A model generated the notes under the pieces. That model had not been told where the DNA came from, did no database searches, and saw only the letters and a list, made by a program, of their open reading frames with translations. 64,000 nucleotides of DNA from Streptomyces sp. Je 1-79 (lineage in GTDB: Bacteria; Actinomycetota; Actinomycetes; Streptomycetales; Streptomycetaceae), in contig NZ_JAMGSL010000012.1 in NCBI RefSeq assembly GCF_025195125.1, positions 1 to 64,000 of the forward strand, given 5' to 3'. Numbering within the stretch: position 1 is the stretch's first letter; every line of letters starts with the position of its first letter. The position numbers and the translations under genes were made by a program. Of this stretch, positions 41,209-49,061 are shown in pieces.

Positions 41209-42099
41209 TCACCGCCCGGCCGGGTTCCCCGTCCTGGCCTGCTCGTCGGCGGCCCCTCCCGCCCCCACGAGGCCCTTGGAGACACCGGCGAGCCGGGGCT
41301 CGAAACGCCTCATCTCGCGCTGTCCGACCGTGGCGATGATCCCCGGCAGATAGCCGCGCGACGCCTGCATCCCGCGCAGCCACCACTGGGCGTAGACATG
41401 CGCCGAGCGCCGCTCGACACCCGCCACGATCCGGTCCACGGCCGGGCCCAGCGGATACGTGCGGTTCGACGGCCAGGGCAGCCGCTGCCGCAGCTCCTTC
41501 ATCACGTCGTCCTGGTCCGCGCCCCGGACCATGTCCGTGTCCGTCCAGGAGAGATAGCCGACGCCGACCTTGACCCCCTTGTAGCCGACCTCGGCGCGCA
41601 GGCTGTGCGCGAAGGCCTCGACGCCGGACTTCGACGCGCAGTACGCCGTCATCATCGGCGCCGGGGTCATGGCCGCGAGCGAGGCGATCTGAAGGAAGTA
41701 GCCGCGCGACTCCATCAGGACGGGCAGGAAGGCGCGCGCCGTCACGGCGCCGCCGATCAGATTGACCTCGATGACCCGCCGCCAGGCGGCCGGGTCGGAG
41801 TCCACGAACGGACCGCCCGCGGCGACACCGGCGTTGGCGACGACGATGTCGACCTTGCCGAAGCGCTCCTTGACCTCCTCGGCCACCCGCGCCATCGCCT
41901 CGTGGTCGGTGACGTCCGCGTGCCACCAGTCCGCCTCGGTGTGCAGCCGGCCGGCGACCTGCTTCAGCTCCTCCGGCTCCAGACCGACCAGCGCGAGCTT
42001 CGCCCCGCGCGCGGAGAGCTTGCGGGCGAGGAGTTCGCCGACACCGCGCGCCGCTCCGGTGACGACCGCGACCTGACCCTCCAGGCTGACCCTGCTCAT
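41209..42099 (-). CDS. Short-chain dehydrogenase/reductase
   Basis: A 296-residue SDR. The cofactor loop is 'VVTGAARGVGELLARKL' near residue 12, 'VANAGVAAGG' near 90, catalytic Ser in 'QIASLAA' and the Tyr-Lys pair in 'AYCASKSGVEAF'. The C-terminal extension of about 50 residues is typical of SDRs that accompany flavin monooxygenases. The start overlaps the stop of the alpha/beta-hydrolase gene (ATGA). With the hydrolase and the Baeyer-Villiger-type monooxygenase it forms an operon suited to breaking down or modifying ketones or alcohols, perhaps lipophilic ones. Confidence 0.88.
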   Translation of the reverse strand: MSRVSLEGQVAVVTGAARGVGELLARKLSARGAKLALVGLEPEELKQVAGRLHTEADWWHADVTDHEAMARVAEEVKERFGKVDIVVANAGVAAGGPFVDSDPAAWRRVIEVNLIGGAVTARAFLPVLMESRGYFLQIASLAAMTPAPMMTAYCASKSGVEAFAHSLRAEVGYKGVKVGVGYLSWTDTDMVRGADQDDVMKELRQRLPWPSNRTYPLGPAVDRIVAGVERRSAHVYAQWWLRGMQASRGYLPGIIATVGQREMRRFEPRLAGVSKGLVGAGGAADEQARTGNPAGR

Positions 42100-43067
42100 G
42101 CTGCGCCCTCCTTCTGTTCCTGCTGCCGCCCCTGCTGCGGCTGTACGTCCAGGTACGTGGTGACGAGTTCCCTGATCCGGGCCGTCACGGCCTCCGGCGC
42201 CTCCACCGGCGTCATATGGCCCACCCCCGCCAGCTCCTCGGTCCCCACGCACCGCGGCAGCGCGGCGACCAGGGCGCGGGAGTGCACCGGCGGCGTGAGC
42301 CGGTCGGCCGTGCCGACGAGCACGGCCACGGGCAGCTCCAACCGGCGGACGTCCGCGTCGAGATCGAGCCCGGCGAGGACGTGCGACCAGGCCACCCGCG
42401 CGCGGCGCGGACAGGCGTGCACGATCCGGGCGCAGGCGTCGACCCGCTCGGCCGGCGAACCCGGGCCCATCGTCGCGTACTTGAGGATCCTCCGGGACAC
42501 CGGAGTGACCGGGCCGAGCGGCGCCCTCGCTCCCAGGATCCCCTGGGTCAGCCGGGTCCGCAGGCCGCCCGCCCGGAGCGGTACGACGAGGGACTCGGCC
42601 GTGAGCCGGGACGGTCCGGTGGAGCAGAGCAGCGCCGCGGCCGCGTGCTCCCGGAACGCGGGGCGGGCGGCGGCCGCCATCAGCGTCATGCCGCCCATGG
42701 AGTGCCCGGCCAGGACGGCCCGCTCGCCGGGGCCGAGGGTCGCGGCGAGCACCGCCTCCAGGTCGTCGGCGAGCGCCCGCGTCGAGTATCCGGACGGGCC
42801 GGCCGGGACGGGGGTGCGGCCGTGACCGCGCTGGTCGTAGGCGATGACCCGGTGGTCGCGGGCGAGGTCGCGGATCTGCTCGGCCCAGAAGGCGATCGAG
42901 CAGGTCCAGCCGTGGGCCAGGACGACGGCCGGGGCGCCCTCGGGGCCGTACACCTCGGCATGGACGCGGGCGCCGTCGGCCGAGACGGCGATCACCTCGC
43001 GCGGGTGCGGGAGCGGGGCCGGGGCCGTACCGGAAGCCGTACGGGGGCCGGGCAGGCGGCTGCTCAC
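42096..43067 (-). CDS. Alpha/beta-hydrolase
   Basis: A 323-residue alpha/beta-hydrolase. The oxyanion motif is 'VLAHGWTCS' near residue 50, the nucleophile elbow is 'LAGHSMGGMT' near 120, and the last part carries the catalytic Asp ('VGTADRLTPP') and His ('AGVGHMTPVE'). The GTG start overlaps the stop of the monooxygenase gene as GTGA. Hydrolysis of an ester or lactone formed by the adjacent Baeyer-Villiger-type enzyme is a reasonable inference. Confidence 0.88.
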   Translation of the reverse strand: MSSRLPGPRTASGTAPAPLPHPREVIAVSADGARVHAEVYGPEGAPAVVLAHGWTCSIAFWAEQIRDLARDHRVIAYDQRGHGRTPVPAGPSGYSTRALADDLEAVLAATLGPGERAVLAGHSMGGMTLMAAAARPAFREHAAAALLCSTGPSRLTAESLVVPLRAGGLRTRLTQGILGARAPLGPVTPVSRRILKYATMGPGSPAERVDACARIVHACPRRARVAWSHVLAGLDLDADVRRLELPVAVLVGTADRLTPPVHSRALVAALPRCVGTEELAGVGHMTPVEAPEAVTARIRELVTTYLDVQPQQGRQQEQKEGAA

Positions 43068-44590
43068 TTCACGGTCTCCTTCTTGCGGGAGGCGCGGGGG
43101 GCCGCCGGGGGCGTCTTCTCCGCGGGCCTCAGCACCTCGTACTCCGCGAGGTCCACCCGCCGCGTCTCGCGCCGGAACTCACTCGTCGTGCCCGGCCACA
43201 GCGTCGTGTTGCGGCCGTTGGCGTCCAGGTACCAGCTGTCGCACCCGCCCGCCTTCCAGACGGTCCGCTCCATCCGGTCCTGCACCTTGCGGTTCCAGGC
43301 GCCGACGGCGGACGGCCGGGCGGCGAGGGCGGCGCGCCCTCCGAGGACGTCGAGCTGGCGGAGGTAGTCGGCCATGTAGTTCAGCTGGGACTCGATCATC
43401 AGGATCATGGAGGAGTTCCCGAGCCCCGTGTTGGGTCCGATGATCGTCATCCAGTTGGGGAAGCCGTCGACGGTGGCGCCGCGCAGCGACTGCACCCCGC
43501 CCTTCCACGCCTCGGAGAGCCGGACGCCGTCCGCGCCGACCACCCGGTCGGCGATCGGCATGTCGGTGACGTGGAATCCCGTACCGAAGACGATCGCGTC
43601 GACCTCGGTCTCCGTCCCGTCCGCGGCCACCACCGTCGAGCCGCGCACCTCGCGCAGGCCGGAGGCGACGACGTCCACATTGGGCTGGGCGAGCGCCGGG
43701 TAGTACGCGTTGGAGAGCAGGATCCGCTTGCAGCCGATGCGGTACGAGGGGGTCAGCTTGGCCCGCAGCTCCGGGTCCTTGATCGACTTGGCCATGTTGG
43801 CCTTGGCGAGCGACTCGACGAGGCCGAGCTCGCCCGGGCGCTTGGTGAAGGCGCTGACCTGGAGTTCGCGGATGCCCCAGAGCAGCCCGCGGCGCGCGGT
43901 CCCGGTGCAGGGCAGCGTGCGATGGAGCCAGCGCTCGGCGCCGGTGATGGCGCGGTCCATGCGGGGCATCACCCACGGCGGGGTCCGCTGGAAGAGCGTC
44001 AGTTTCCCGACCTGGGGCTGGATCGCGGGCACGATCTGGATGGCGGAGGCGCCGGTGCCGACCATGGCGACGCGCTTGCCGGCCAGGTCGTAGTCGTGGT
44101 CCCACTGCGCGGAGTGGAAGACCTTGCCGGGGAAGTCGGCCAGGCCCGGGATGTCGGGGATCTTCGGGTCGGAGAGCGGCCCGGTCGCCGAGACGATCAC
44201 ATCGGCGGTGAAGGTGCCCTGGCTGGTCTCGATCTCCCAGCGCAGCTCCTCGGCGTCCCACCGCATCAATGTCACCTCGTGGTTCAGCCGCAGGTGCGGG
44301 CGGAGCCGGAAGGTGTCGGTGACGTGCTCCAGGTAGGCGCGGATGTGGCGCTGTCCGGAGAAGGTGCGGGGCCAGTCGGGGTTGGGCGCGAAGGAGAAGG
44401 AGTAGAGGTGGGACGGGACGTCGCAGGCGCAGCCCGGATAGCTGTTGTCGCGCCAGGTGCCGCCCACGGAGTCGGCGCGCTCCAGGACGACGAAGTCGGT
44501 GATCCCCTCGCGGCGCAGCCGGACGGCCGCTCCGAGTCCACCGAACCCCGATCCGATCACCACCACGCGTACGTGCTCGTGCTTCGCCAT
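43064..44590 (-). CDS. Flavin-containing (Baeyer-Villiger-type) monooxygenase
   Basis: A 508-residue class B flavoprotein monooxygenase. The FAD fold is 'VVVIGSGFGGLGAAVRL' near residue 8 and the NADPH fold is 'VAMVGTGASAIQIVPA' near 180. The fingerprint FxGxxxHxxxWD is present as 'FPGKVFHSAQWD' just before the NADPH site. 'YPGCACDVPSHLYSFSF' is also typical of this group. The ATG at 44590 has GGAGGC upstream. It leads a three-gene operon with the hydrolase and the SDR and is divergent from a MerR regulator whose likely operators fill the gap. Confidence 0.9.
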   Translation of the reverse strand: MAKHEHVRVVVIGSGFGGLGAAVRLRREGITDFVVLERADSVGGTWRDNSYPGCACDVPSHLYSFSFAPNPDWPRTFSGQRHIRAYLEHVTDTFRLRPHLRLNHEVTLMRWDAEELRWEIETSQGTFTADVIVSATGPLSDPKIPDIPGLADFPGKVFHSAQWDHDYDLAGKRVAMVGTGASAIQIVPAIQPQVGKLTLFQRTPPWVMPRMDRAITGAERWLHRTLPCTGTARRGLLWGIRELQVSAFTKRPGELGLVESLAKANMAKSIKDPELRAKLTPSYRIGCKRILLSNAYYPALAQPNVDVVASGLREVRGSTVVAADGTETEVDAIVFGTGFHVTDMPIADRVVGADGVRLSEAWKGGVQSLRGATVDGFPNWMTIIGPNTGLGNSSMILMIESQLNYMADYLRQLDVLGGRAALAARPSAVGAWNRKVQDRMERTVWKAGGCDSWYLDANGRNTTLWPGTTSEFRRETRRVDLAEYEVLRPAEKTPPAAPRASRKKETVK

Positions 44591-44649
44591 GCCGCCTCCT
44601 GTGCGCCCGGCCCGTGCCTACGACCAAGATTCCGCCAGCAATCACTGGC

Positions 44650-44718
44650 ACAGTCGGGACTGTAGAGCAGCGGCATACCGAGCGGTAGGGGTCGGACGAG
44701 GGAAAGTTACCGGCGGTA
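44650..44718. promoter_or_regulatory. Divergent promoter region with three palindromes
   Basis: The gap between the monooxygenase (minus) and merR (plus) genes holds ACAGTC-GG-GACTGT (44650-44663), TACCG-AG-CGGTA (44676-44687) and TACCG-G-CGGTA (44708-44718). The two TACCG/CGGTA sites share arms and are the best candidates for MerR binding. Confidence 0.65.
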
Positions 44719-44736
44719 CAACATAGGCTGGCGGGC

Positions 44737-45399
44737 GTGGCAGACCGATCGGAAGACGTGAAGGGCGTACGCGAGTACCGCATGGACGAGCTCGCGGAGG
44801 CGGCCGGCATCACCGTGCGCACCCTGCGCTTCTACCGCGAGCGCGGGCTGATCTCCCCACCCCGCCGCGAGGGCCGGATCGCCTGGTACGACGACCACCA
44901 CCTGGCCAAACTCCGTACGATCGCCGCCCTGCTCGAACGCGGCCACACCCTCAACGGCATCGCCGACCTCAACACCGCCTTCGAGAGCGGCAAGGACGTC
45001 AGCGAGGTCCTCGGCCTCGGCGAACCGACCGAGGAGGAGCCGGTCCGGCTCACCCCCCAGGAGCTGGCCGACTACTTCGCGGGCGAGGTCACCCCCGAGA
45101 ACCTGCTGACCGCCCTCGACCTCGGCTATCTCGCCACCGACGGCGACGCCATCGTCCACATCAGCCGCCGGCTGCTCGACGTCTCCGCCGCCCTGGTCAA
45201 GGAGGGCATCCCGCTCGCCGCCGTCCTGGAGGCGGGACGGGCGGTCCGCGAACACGCGGAGGCGCTGGCCGGCCTCTTCACCGAACTCCTGCGCGAGCAC
45301 GCGGAGGAGAAGGACATCCAGCGGCTGCGCCCGCTCGCCAAGAGCGTGGTCGAGGCGGAGCTCTCGATGGCCATGGACCGCCGGCTGCGCGAGCCCTGA
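44737..45399 (+). CDS. MerR-family regulator
   Basis: A 220-residue MerR-family protein. The N-terminal winged helix is 'YRMDELAEAAGITVRTLRFYRERGLI', read in parts from about residue 14 to 39. The effector domain is long and helical, without the metal-binding Cys of classical MerR, so an organic ligand is likelier. The GTG start at 44737 is used, although no strong ribosome site is seen. It is divergent from the monooxygenase-hydrolase-SDR operon and probably controls it together with itself. Confidence 0.87.
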   Translation: MADRSEDVKGVREYRMDELAEAAGITVRTLRFYRERGLISPPRREGRIAWYDDHHLAKLRTIAALLERGHTLNGIADLNTAFESGKDVSEVLGLGEPTEEEPVRLTPQELADYFAGEVTPENLLTALDLGYLATDGDAIVHISRRLLDVSAALVKEGIPLAAVLEAGRAVREHAEALAGLFTELLREHAEEKDIQRLRPLAKSVVEAELSMAMDRRLREP

Positions 45400-45411
45400 T
45401 CCCGGCCCCCG

Positions 45412-46209
45412 CTAGAGCTCGTAGACCGCCGTGACAGGCGCGTGGTCGCTCCACCGCTCCGCGTGCGTGGCGGCCCGCTCGACGTACGCCTTCACGGCCT
45501 TGGCGGCCAGGCCCGGACTGGCCACCTGGTAGTCGATCCGCCAGCCGGAGTCGTTGTCGAAGGCGCGTCCGCGGTAGGACCACCAGGAGTACGGCCCGTC
45601 CTGCTCGGGGTGGAGGGCGCGGACGACGTCCACGTACTCCGCCTCGTCGAAGACGCGGCTCAGCCACGTCCGCTCCTCGGGGAGGAAGCCGGCGTTCTTC
45701 TGGTTGGCCTTCCAGTTCTTCAGGTCGGCCTCGCGGTGGGCGATGTTCCAGTCGCCGCAGACCACGACCTCGCGGCCGTCGGCGGCGGCGCGCTCCTTGA
45801 GCCCCTTCAGATACGGCAGGAACTCGTCCATGAAGCGGATCTTCTCGTCCTGCCGCTCGGTGCCGACCTCACCGGAGGGGAGGTAGAGGCTGGCGACGGT
45901 GACGCCGGGCAGGTCGGCCTCGATGTACCGGCCGCTGCCGTCGAACTCGCTCGACCCGAAGCCGACACGCACGGCGTCCGGCTCGCGCCGGGTGTAGAGG
46001 GAGACACCGGCACGCCCCTTGGCGGCGGCGGGCGCGTGCGCGGTGAACCATCCGTCGGGCGCCCGGACCTCGGCCGGGAGCTGAGCCTCCTCGGCGCGCA
46101 CCTCCTGCAGACAGACGGCATCGGCGGAGCTGCCGGCGAGCCACTCCACGAAGCCCTTCTTGGCTGCGGCACGGAGACCATTGACATTGACGGACGTCAC
46201 AGTGAGCAT
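45412..46209 (-). CDS. xthA: Exodeoxyribonuclease III
   Basis: A 265-residue AP endonuclease / exonuclease III. The family motifs are in order: 'SVNVNGLRAAAKKGF' near residue 5, 'LQEVRAEEAQLP', 'RYIEADLPGVTVASLYLPSG' (in parts), 'VCGDWNIAHREADLKN', 'WWSYRGRAF' and the closing 'RWSDHAPVTAVY'. It repairs abasic and 3'-blocked DNA ends. The ATG at 46209 is taken; upstream codons run into the palindrome at 46238-46269. It converges with merR, with twelve bases between the stops, and is divergent from the acetyltransferase at 46260. Confidence 0.92.
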   Translation of the reverse strand: MLTVTSVNVNGLRAAAKKGFVEWLAGSSADAVCLQEVRAEEAQLPAEVRAPDGWFTAHAPAAAKGRAGVSLYTRREPDAVRVGFGSSEFDGSGRYIEADLPGVTVASLYLPSGEVGTERQDEKIRFMDEFLPYLKGLKERAAADGREVVVCGDWNIAHREADLKNWKANQKNAGFLPEERTWLSRVFDEAEYVDVVRALHPEQDGPYSWWSYRGRAFDNDSGWRIDYQVASPGLAAKAVKAYVERAATHAERWSDHAPVTAVYEL

Positions 46210-46237
46210 CCGGGGAGGATACCGACACCCGCGTGCC

Positions 46238-46269
46238 GTATACGCATACAATGCTTCGCATGCGTATAC
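46238..46269. promoter_or_regulatory. 10-base inverted repeat over a promoter and start codon
   Basis: Perfect arms GTATACGCAT (46238-46247) and ATGCGTATAC (46260-46269) are separated by 12 bases. The spacer begins with a -10-like TACAAT (46247-46252), and the right arm contains the ATG at 46260. It could be an operator for both xthA and the acetyltransferase gene, or an mRNA hairpin. Confidence 0.7.
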
Positions 46270-46748
46270 ATCCGACCCCCTACGACCACCCCGACGCGGT
46301 CAAGCTCAACGACGCCGTCCAGCTGGAGTACGCGGCCCGCTACGGCGGTGAGGGTGACGACACACCGCTCGACCCCGGGATGTTCGTACCGCCCCGCGGT
46401 CTCTACCTCCTCGCGTACGACGCCGAGGGCCGCCCCGTCGCGACCGGTGGCTGGCGCACCCAGGACAAGAACGACGAGGGGTACTCGGACGGCGACGCCG
46501 AGCTCAAGCGCATGTTCGTGGTCGCCGAGGCGCGCGGGCTGGGCCTGGCCCGTCGCATCCTCGCGGCCCTGGAGGAGGACGCCCGGGCGGCCGGGCGGAC
46601 GCGGATGGTGCTGGAGACCGGCACCGCGCAGCCGGAGGCGATGGCGCTGTACGCGTCCAGCGGCTACGAGCCCTGCGCCAAGTTCGGCTACTACCGGGAC
46701 TACGACAACAGCCGCTGCTACGCGAAGCCGCTGACCGAAAACATCTGA
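46260..46748 (+). CDS. GNAT-family N-acetyltransferase, probably leaderless
   Basis: A 162-residue acetyltransferase. The acetyl-CoA loop is 'ELKRMFVVAEARGLGLARRIL' (in parts, near residue 80) and the C-terminal part 'LYASSGYEPCAKFGYYRDYD' is typical of a widespread GNAT group. No ribosome site precedes either possible ATG (46251, 46260). A -10-like TACAAT lies eight bases before 46260, so transcription may begin at the ATG itself. The start codon lies in the right arm of the inverted repeat. The substrate is unknown. Confidence 0.8.
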   Translation: MRIHPTPYDHPDAVKLNDAVQLEYAARYGGEGDDTPLDPGMFVPPRGLYLLAYDAEGRPVATGGWRTQDKNDEGYSDGDAELKRMFVVAEARGLGLARRILAALEEDARAAGRTRMVLETGTAQPEAMALYASSGYEPCAKFGYYRDYDNSRCYAKPLTENI

Positions 46749-46846
46749 CGCGCCCCTGACATTCTTCGCACCGTCTGGCACGCTGCCCACGCACGTCGAT
46801 CCGCACCGTTCTCATCCCCCACCTGCCTCGGCAGAAGGAGACATGC

Positions 46847-47752
46847 GTGAGACGCCATCGCACAGTCGCAGCGGTCCTGTTGTCGGTCGGAGCCCTGCTG
46901 ACCGGAGCCCTGACCGCGACCACCGCGCAAGCAGCGGAGCAGCCCGCCTTCTGGACCGCGGAGCGGATGCGCTCGGCGGTCCCGCTGGACCTCGAGGTCA
47001 CCCCCGGTGCCCTCACGGCCCTCAAGCGGGTCGCCGACTCGTCCACCCCCACCACGATCGCCCCCACGGCCTTCCCGCAGCCGGGCGGCCCCTGGACCGG
47101 CGGCGGCGCGGTCGTGAAGACGTCCGGCCGGGTCTTCTTCACCTTCCAGGGCCGTACGGCCTCCTGCTCCGGCAACGCGGTCACCAGCCAGAACCAGAGC
47201 ACGGTGATCACGGCCGGCCACTGCGTGAAGTACCAGGGCGCGTGGCACACGAACTGGGTCTTCGTCCCGGCATACGACAACGGCAACGCGCCCTACGGCC
47301 AGTGGACGGCGACGAAGACGCTCACCACCCCGCAGTGGGAGGCGAGCGAGGACATCAACTACGACGTGGGCGCGGCGGTCGTGGCCCCCCTGAACGGCCG
47401 CACCCTCACCTCGGTCACCGGCGCCCAGGGCATCCAGTTCAACGGCGGCTACAACAAGCCGATGTACGCCTTCGGATTCCCGGCCGCGTCGCCCTACGAC
47501 GGCTCGAAGCTCATCCACTGCGCGGGCAACTCGTCGAAGGACTTCCTGCTCTCCCAGGACCACAGCCTCGGCTGCAACATGACGGGCGGCTCCAGCGGCG
47601 GCCCGTGGTTCTCCGGCTTCAGCGAGGCGACGGGCACCGGCCTCCAGGTCTCGGTGAACAGCTTCGGCTACACGTTCCTGCCCAACCGCATGTTCGGCCC
47701 GTACTTCGGCAACGACGCGAAGGCCCTGTACGACCGGGCTCAGGCGTCCTGA
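46847..47752 (+). CDS. Secreted trypsin-like serine protease
   Basis: A 301-residue secreted protein with a signal peptide ending near 'TAQAAEQP'. A short propeptide-like stretch is followed by a chymotrypsin-fold domain. The triad is visible: His in 'VITAGHCVK', Asp in 'INYDVGAAVV' and Ser in 'TGGSSGGPWF'. Cys pairs near the His and the Ser suggest disulphides. The GTG at 46847 is used, six bases after GAAGGAG; the ATG at 46843 is in another frame. It is probably an extracellular peptidase of the V8/glutamyl-like group with unknown specificity. Confidence 0.9.
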   Translation: MRRHRTVAAVLLSVGALLTGALTATTAQAAEQPAFWTAERMRSAVPLDLEVTPGALTALKRVADSSTPTTIAPTAFPQPGGPWTGGGAVVKTSGRVFFTFQGRTASCSGNAVTSQNQSTVITAGHCVKYQGAWHTNWVFVPAYDNGNAPYGQWTATKTLTTPQWEASEDINYDVGAAVVAPLNGRTLTSVTGAQGIQFNGGYNKPMYAFGFPAASPYDGSKLIHCAGNSSKDFLLSQDHSLGCNMTGGSSGGPWFSGFSEATGTGLQVSVNSFGYTFLPNRMFGPYFGNDAKALYDRAQAS

Positions 47753-47761
47753 CACGCGGGT

Positions 47762-47791
47762 GGCCCCGCCCGGTCGCGATCGGGCGGGGCC
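47762..47791 (+). terminator. Hairpin terminator after the protease gene
   Basis: A perfect 11-pair GC stem (47762-47772 with 47781-47791, loop of eight) starts nine bases after the protease stop codon. There is no T-run, as is usual in Streptomyces. Confidence 0.7.
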
Positions 47792-47871
47792 TGCGTGCGT
47801 CATGACCGCGTACGGCGAGCGACGGCAGGAAGAAGGGCGTCGCGCCCGGCACCGACCCGCGTACGGCGGAT

Positions 47872-48582
47872 TCAGAACTCGTCGGCGCCGTTGCGCAGCT
47901 CCGGCGTCCAGAAGCCCGTCCTCGCGGCCGCGTCGTCCACGGCGATCCCGCCCGCCGGCGCGGTGACGACCTCGCTGCCCTCGGCCGGGCCGTCGGCGGC
48001 GAAGAGGTTCACGTGGAAGGAGGTGACGGCGCGGTTCTCCTCGTCGACGCTGCCGTCGTTGATCCGCACGGCGGCGTAGGCCGGGGCTCCGGGGGCGAGG
48101 ACGACAGGGGTGGCCGGCCGGCTCTTGGCCACGGACGGGACGTCCTCGGCGGTCTGGATGTCGCCGAAGGCGATCAGCGGGTACCGGAGCAGGGTGCAGG
48201 CGCGGCCGGAGACGTTCGTGGCGGTCAGGGTGATGTGCGTGGTCGGCACGCCCTCCTGGGCGGCCGCGGAGACCTTGACGTCGTGCACGGTGCAGGCCGG
48301 GGCCGCGCCGCCGGGCTTCTTCTGGGAACCGGTCCGCGCGGCGGGGATCCCCGAGCCGCCGGTGCCCGCTCCGGCGGAGGCACCGGCCCCGCCCGCCGTC
48401 CCCGCCTCCGTGCCGGCCGCCCCTGCCTCCGTGCCCTTCTGCGGCGCGGAGGTGGAGGTGGAGGCGGCGGCCTTCGGGCCCTGCGCCGCCGGGCCGGCCT
48501 CACCACCACAGGCGGTGAGCCCGAGGGCGAGCGCGGCGGTGACGGCGGCGAGGACGGTGGTGCGGGTGCGGTACGAACGCAT
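47872..48582 (-). CDS. DUF4232-type lipoprotein
   Basis: A 236-residue predicted lipoprotein. The signal peptide ends in the lipobox 'LGLTACGG', with Cys about residue 25. A low-complexity Gly/Ala/Ser linker of about 70 residues follows, then a beta-sandwich domain ('LTATNVSGRACTLLRYPLIAF', in parts) of the DUF4232 kind. It should be anchored on the outer face of the membrane; its function is unknown. The ATG at 48582 is preceded by GGGGAG. The 267 bases between it and the hairpin at 48850 show no gene. Confidence 0.82.
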   Translation of the reverse strand: MRSYRTRTTVLAAVTAALALGLTACGGEAGPAAQGPKAAASTSTSAPQKGTEAGAAGTEAGTAGGAGASAGAGTGGSGIPAARTGSQKKPGGAAPACTVHDVKVSAAAQEGVPTTHITLTATNVSGRACTLLRYPLIAFGDIQTAEDVPSVAKSRPATPVVLAPGAPAYAAVRINDGSVDEENRAVTSFHVNLFAADGPAEGSEVVTAPAGGIAVDDAAARTGFWTPELRNGADEF

Positions 48583-48849
48583 GGGAACTCCCCGTGGAGG
48601 ACGGCGCGGTGGCCGAGCTGTCGCCGCCTGTTCCGGCGGCCTGGGCTCGACTCTTCCGGCCCACCCGTCCCAGCTGCCAGAACTCCCCGCCGATCCGGGA
48701 CGCTGGGACGTTCCACCCCTCCTGGCCTGCGGGAATGCCCGGACCCCGAACGCCGGCATGGGACGCTCCACGCGCCACGGCCCGGTGCAGGACCAGCACA
48801 CGCGGGCGGCCACCGGCGCCGCCACCCAACTTCCCCCCGAAACGCCGAA

Positions 48850-48879
48850 ATCCCGCCCGATCTTTCGATCGGACGGGAT
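48850..48879 (-). terminator. Terminator downstream of tRNA-Ala
   Basis: The arms 48850-48862 and 48867-48879 form a 13-pair stem with one G-T pair and a four-base loop. It begins 14 bases beyond the 3' end of the tRNA on the minus strand. Confidence 0.8.
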
Positions 48880-48893
48880 TCCGTCTTCGCTTG

Positions 48894-48967
48894 TGGACCT
48901 GTGGGGATTTGAACCCCAGACCCCCTCGATGCGAACGAGGTGCGCTACCAGACTGCGCCACAGGCCC
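48894..48967 (-). tRNA. tRNA-Ala (anticodon CGC)
   Basis: Read on the minus strand, 74 bases fold as a complete cloverleaf: acceptor GGGCCTG with CAGGTCC, D-arm GCGC/GCGC, anticodon stem CCTCG/CGAGG with loop TTCGCAT, and T-arm TGGGG-TTCAAAT-CCCCA. The anticodon is CGC (codon GCG). The acceptor has the G3-U70 pair that specifies alanine, and the discriminator base is A. The 3' CCA is not encoded. Confidence 0.95.
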
Positions 48968-49061
48968 TTGCGACGTGTGAAACATTAGCATCCCGATCGG
49001 GGTGCAAGGAAATCCGTTCCCCCGCAGGTCAGCCGAGGGCTCCGGGGAGCCCCCGGCCGGG

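Noticed and set aside
37080..41339. A 1400-codon frame on the same strand as tricorn
   Set aside because: It is a frame-shifted shadow of the tricorn gene; the protein is Arg/Pro-rich with no conserved motif, and it also runs through two minus-strand genes.
48894..48967. tRNA-Ala as an attachment site for an integrated element
   Set aside because: No integrase, no second copy of the tRNA end and no mobile genes were seen nearby.
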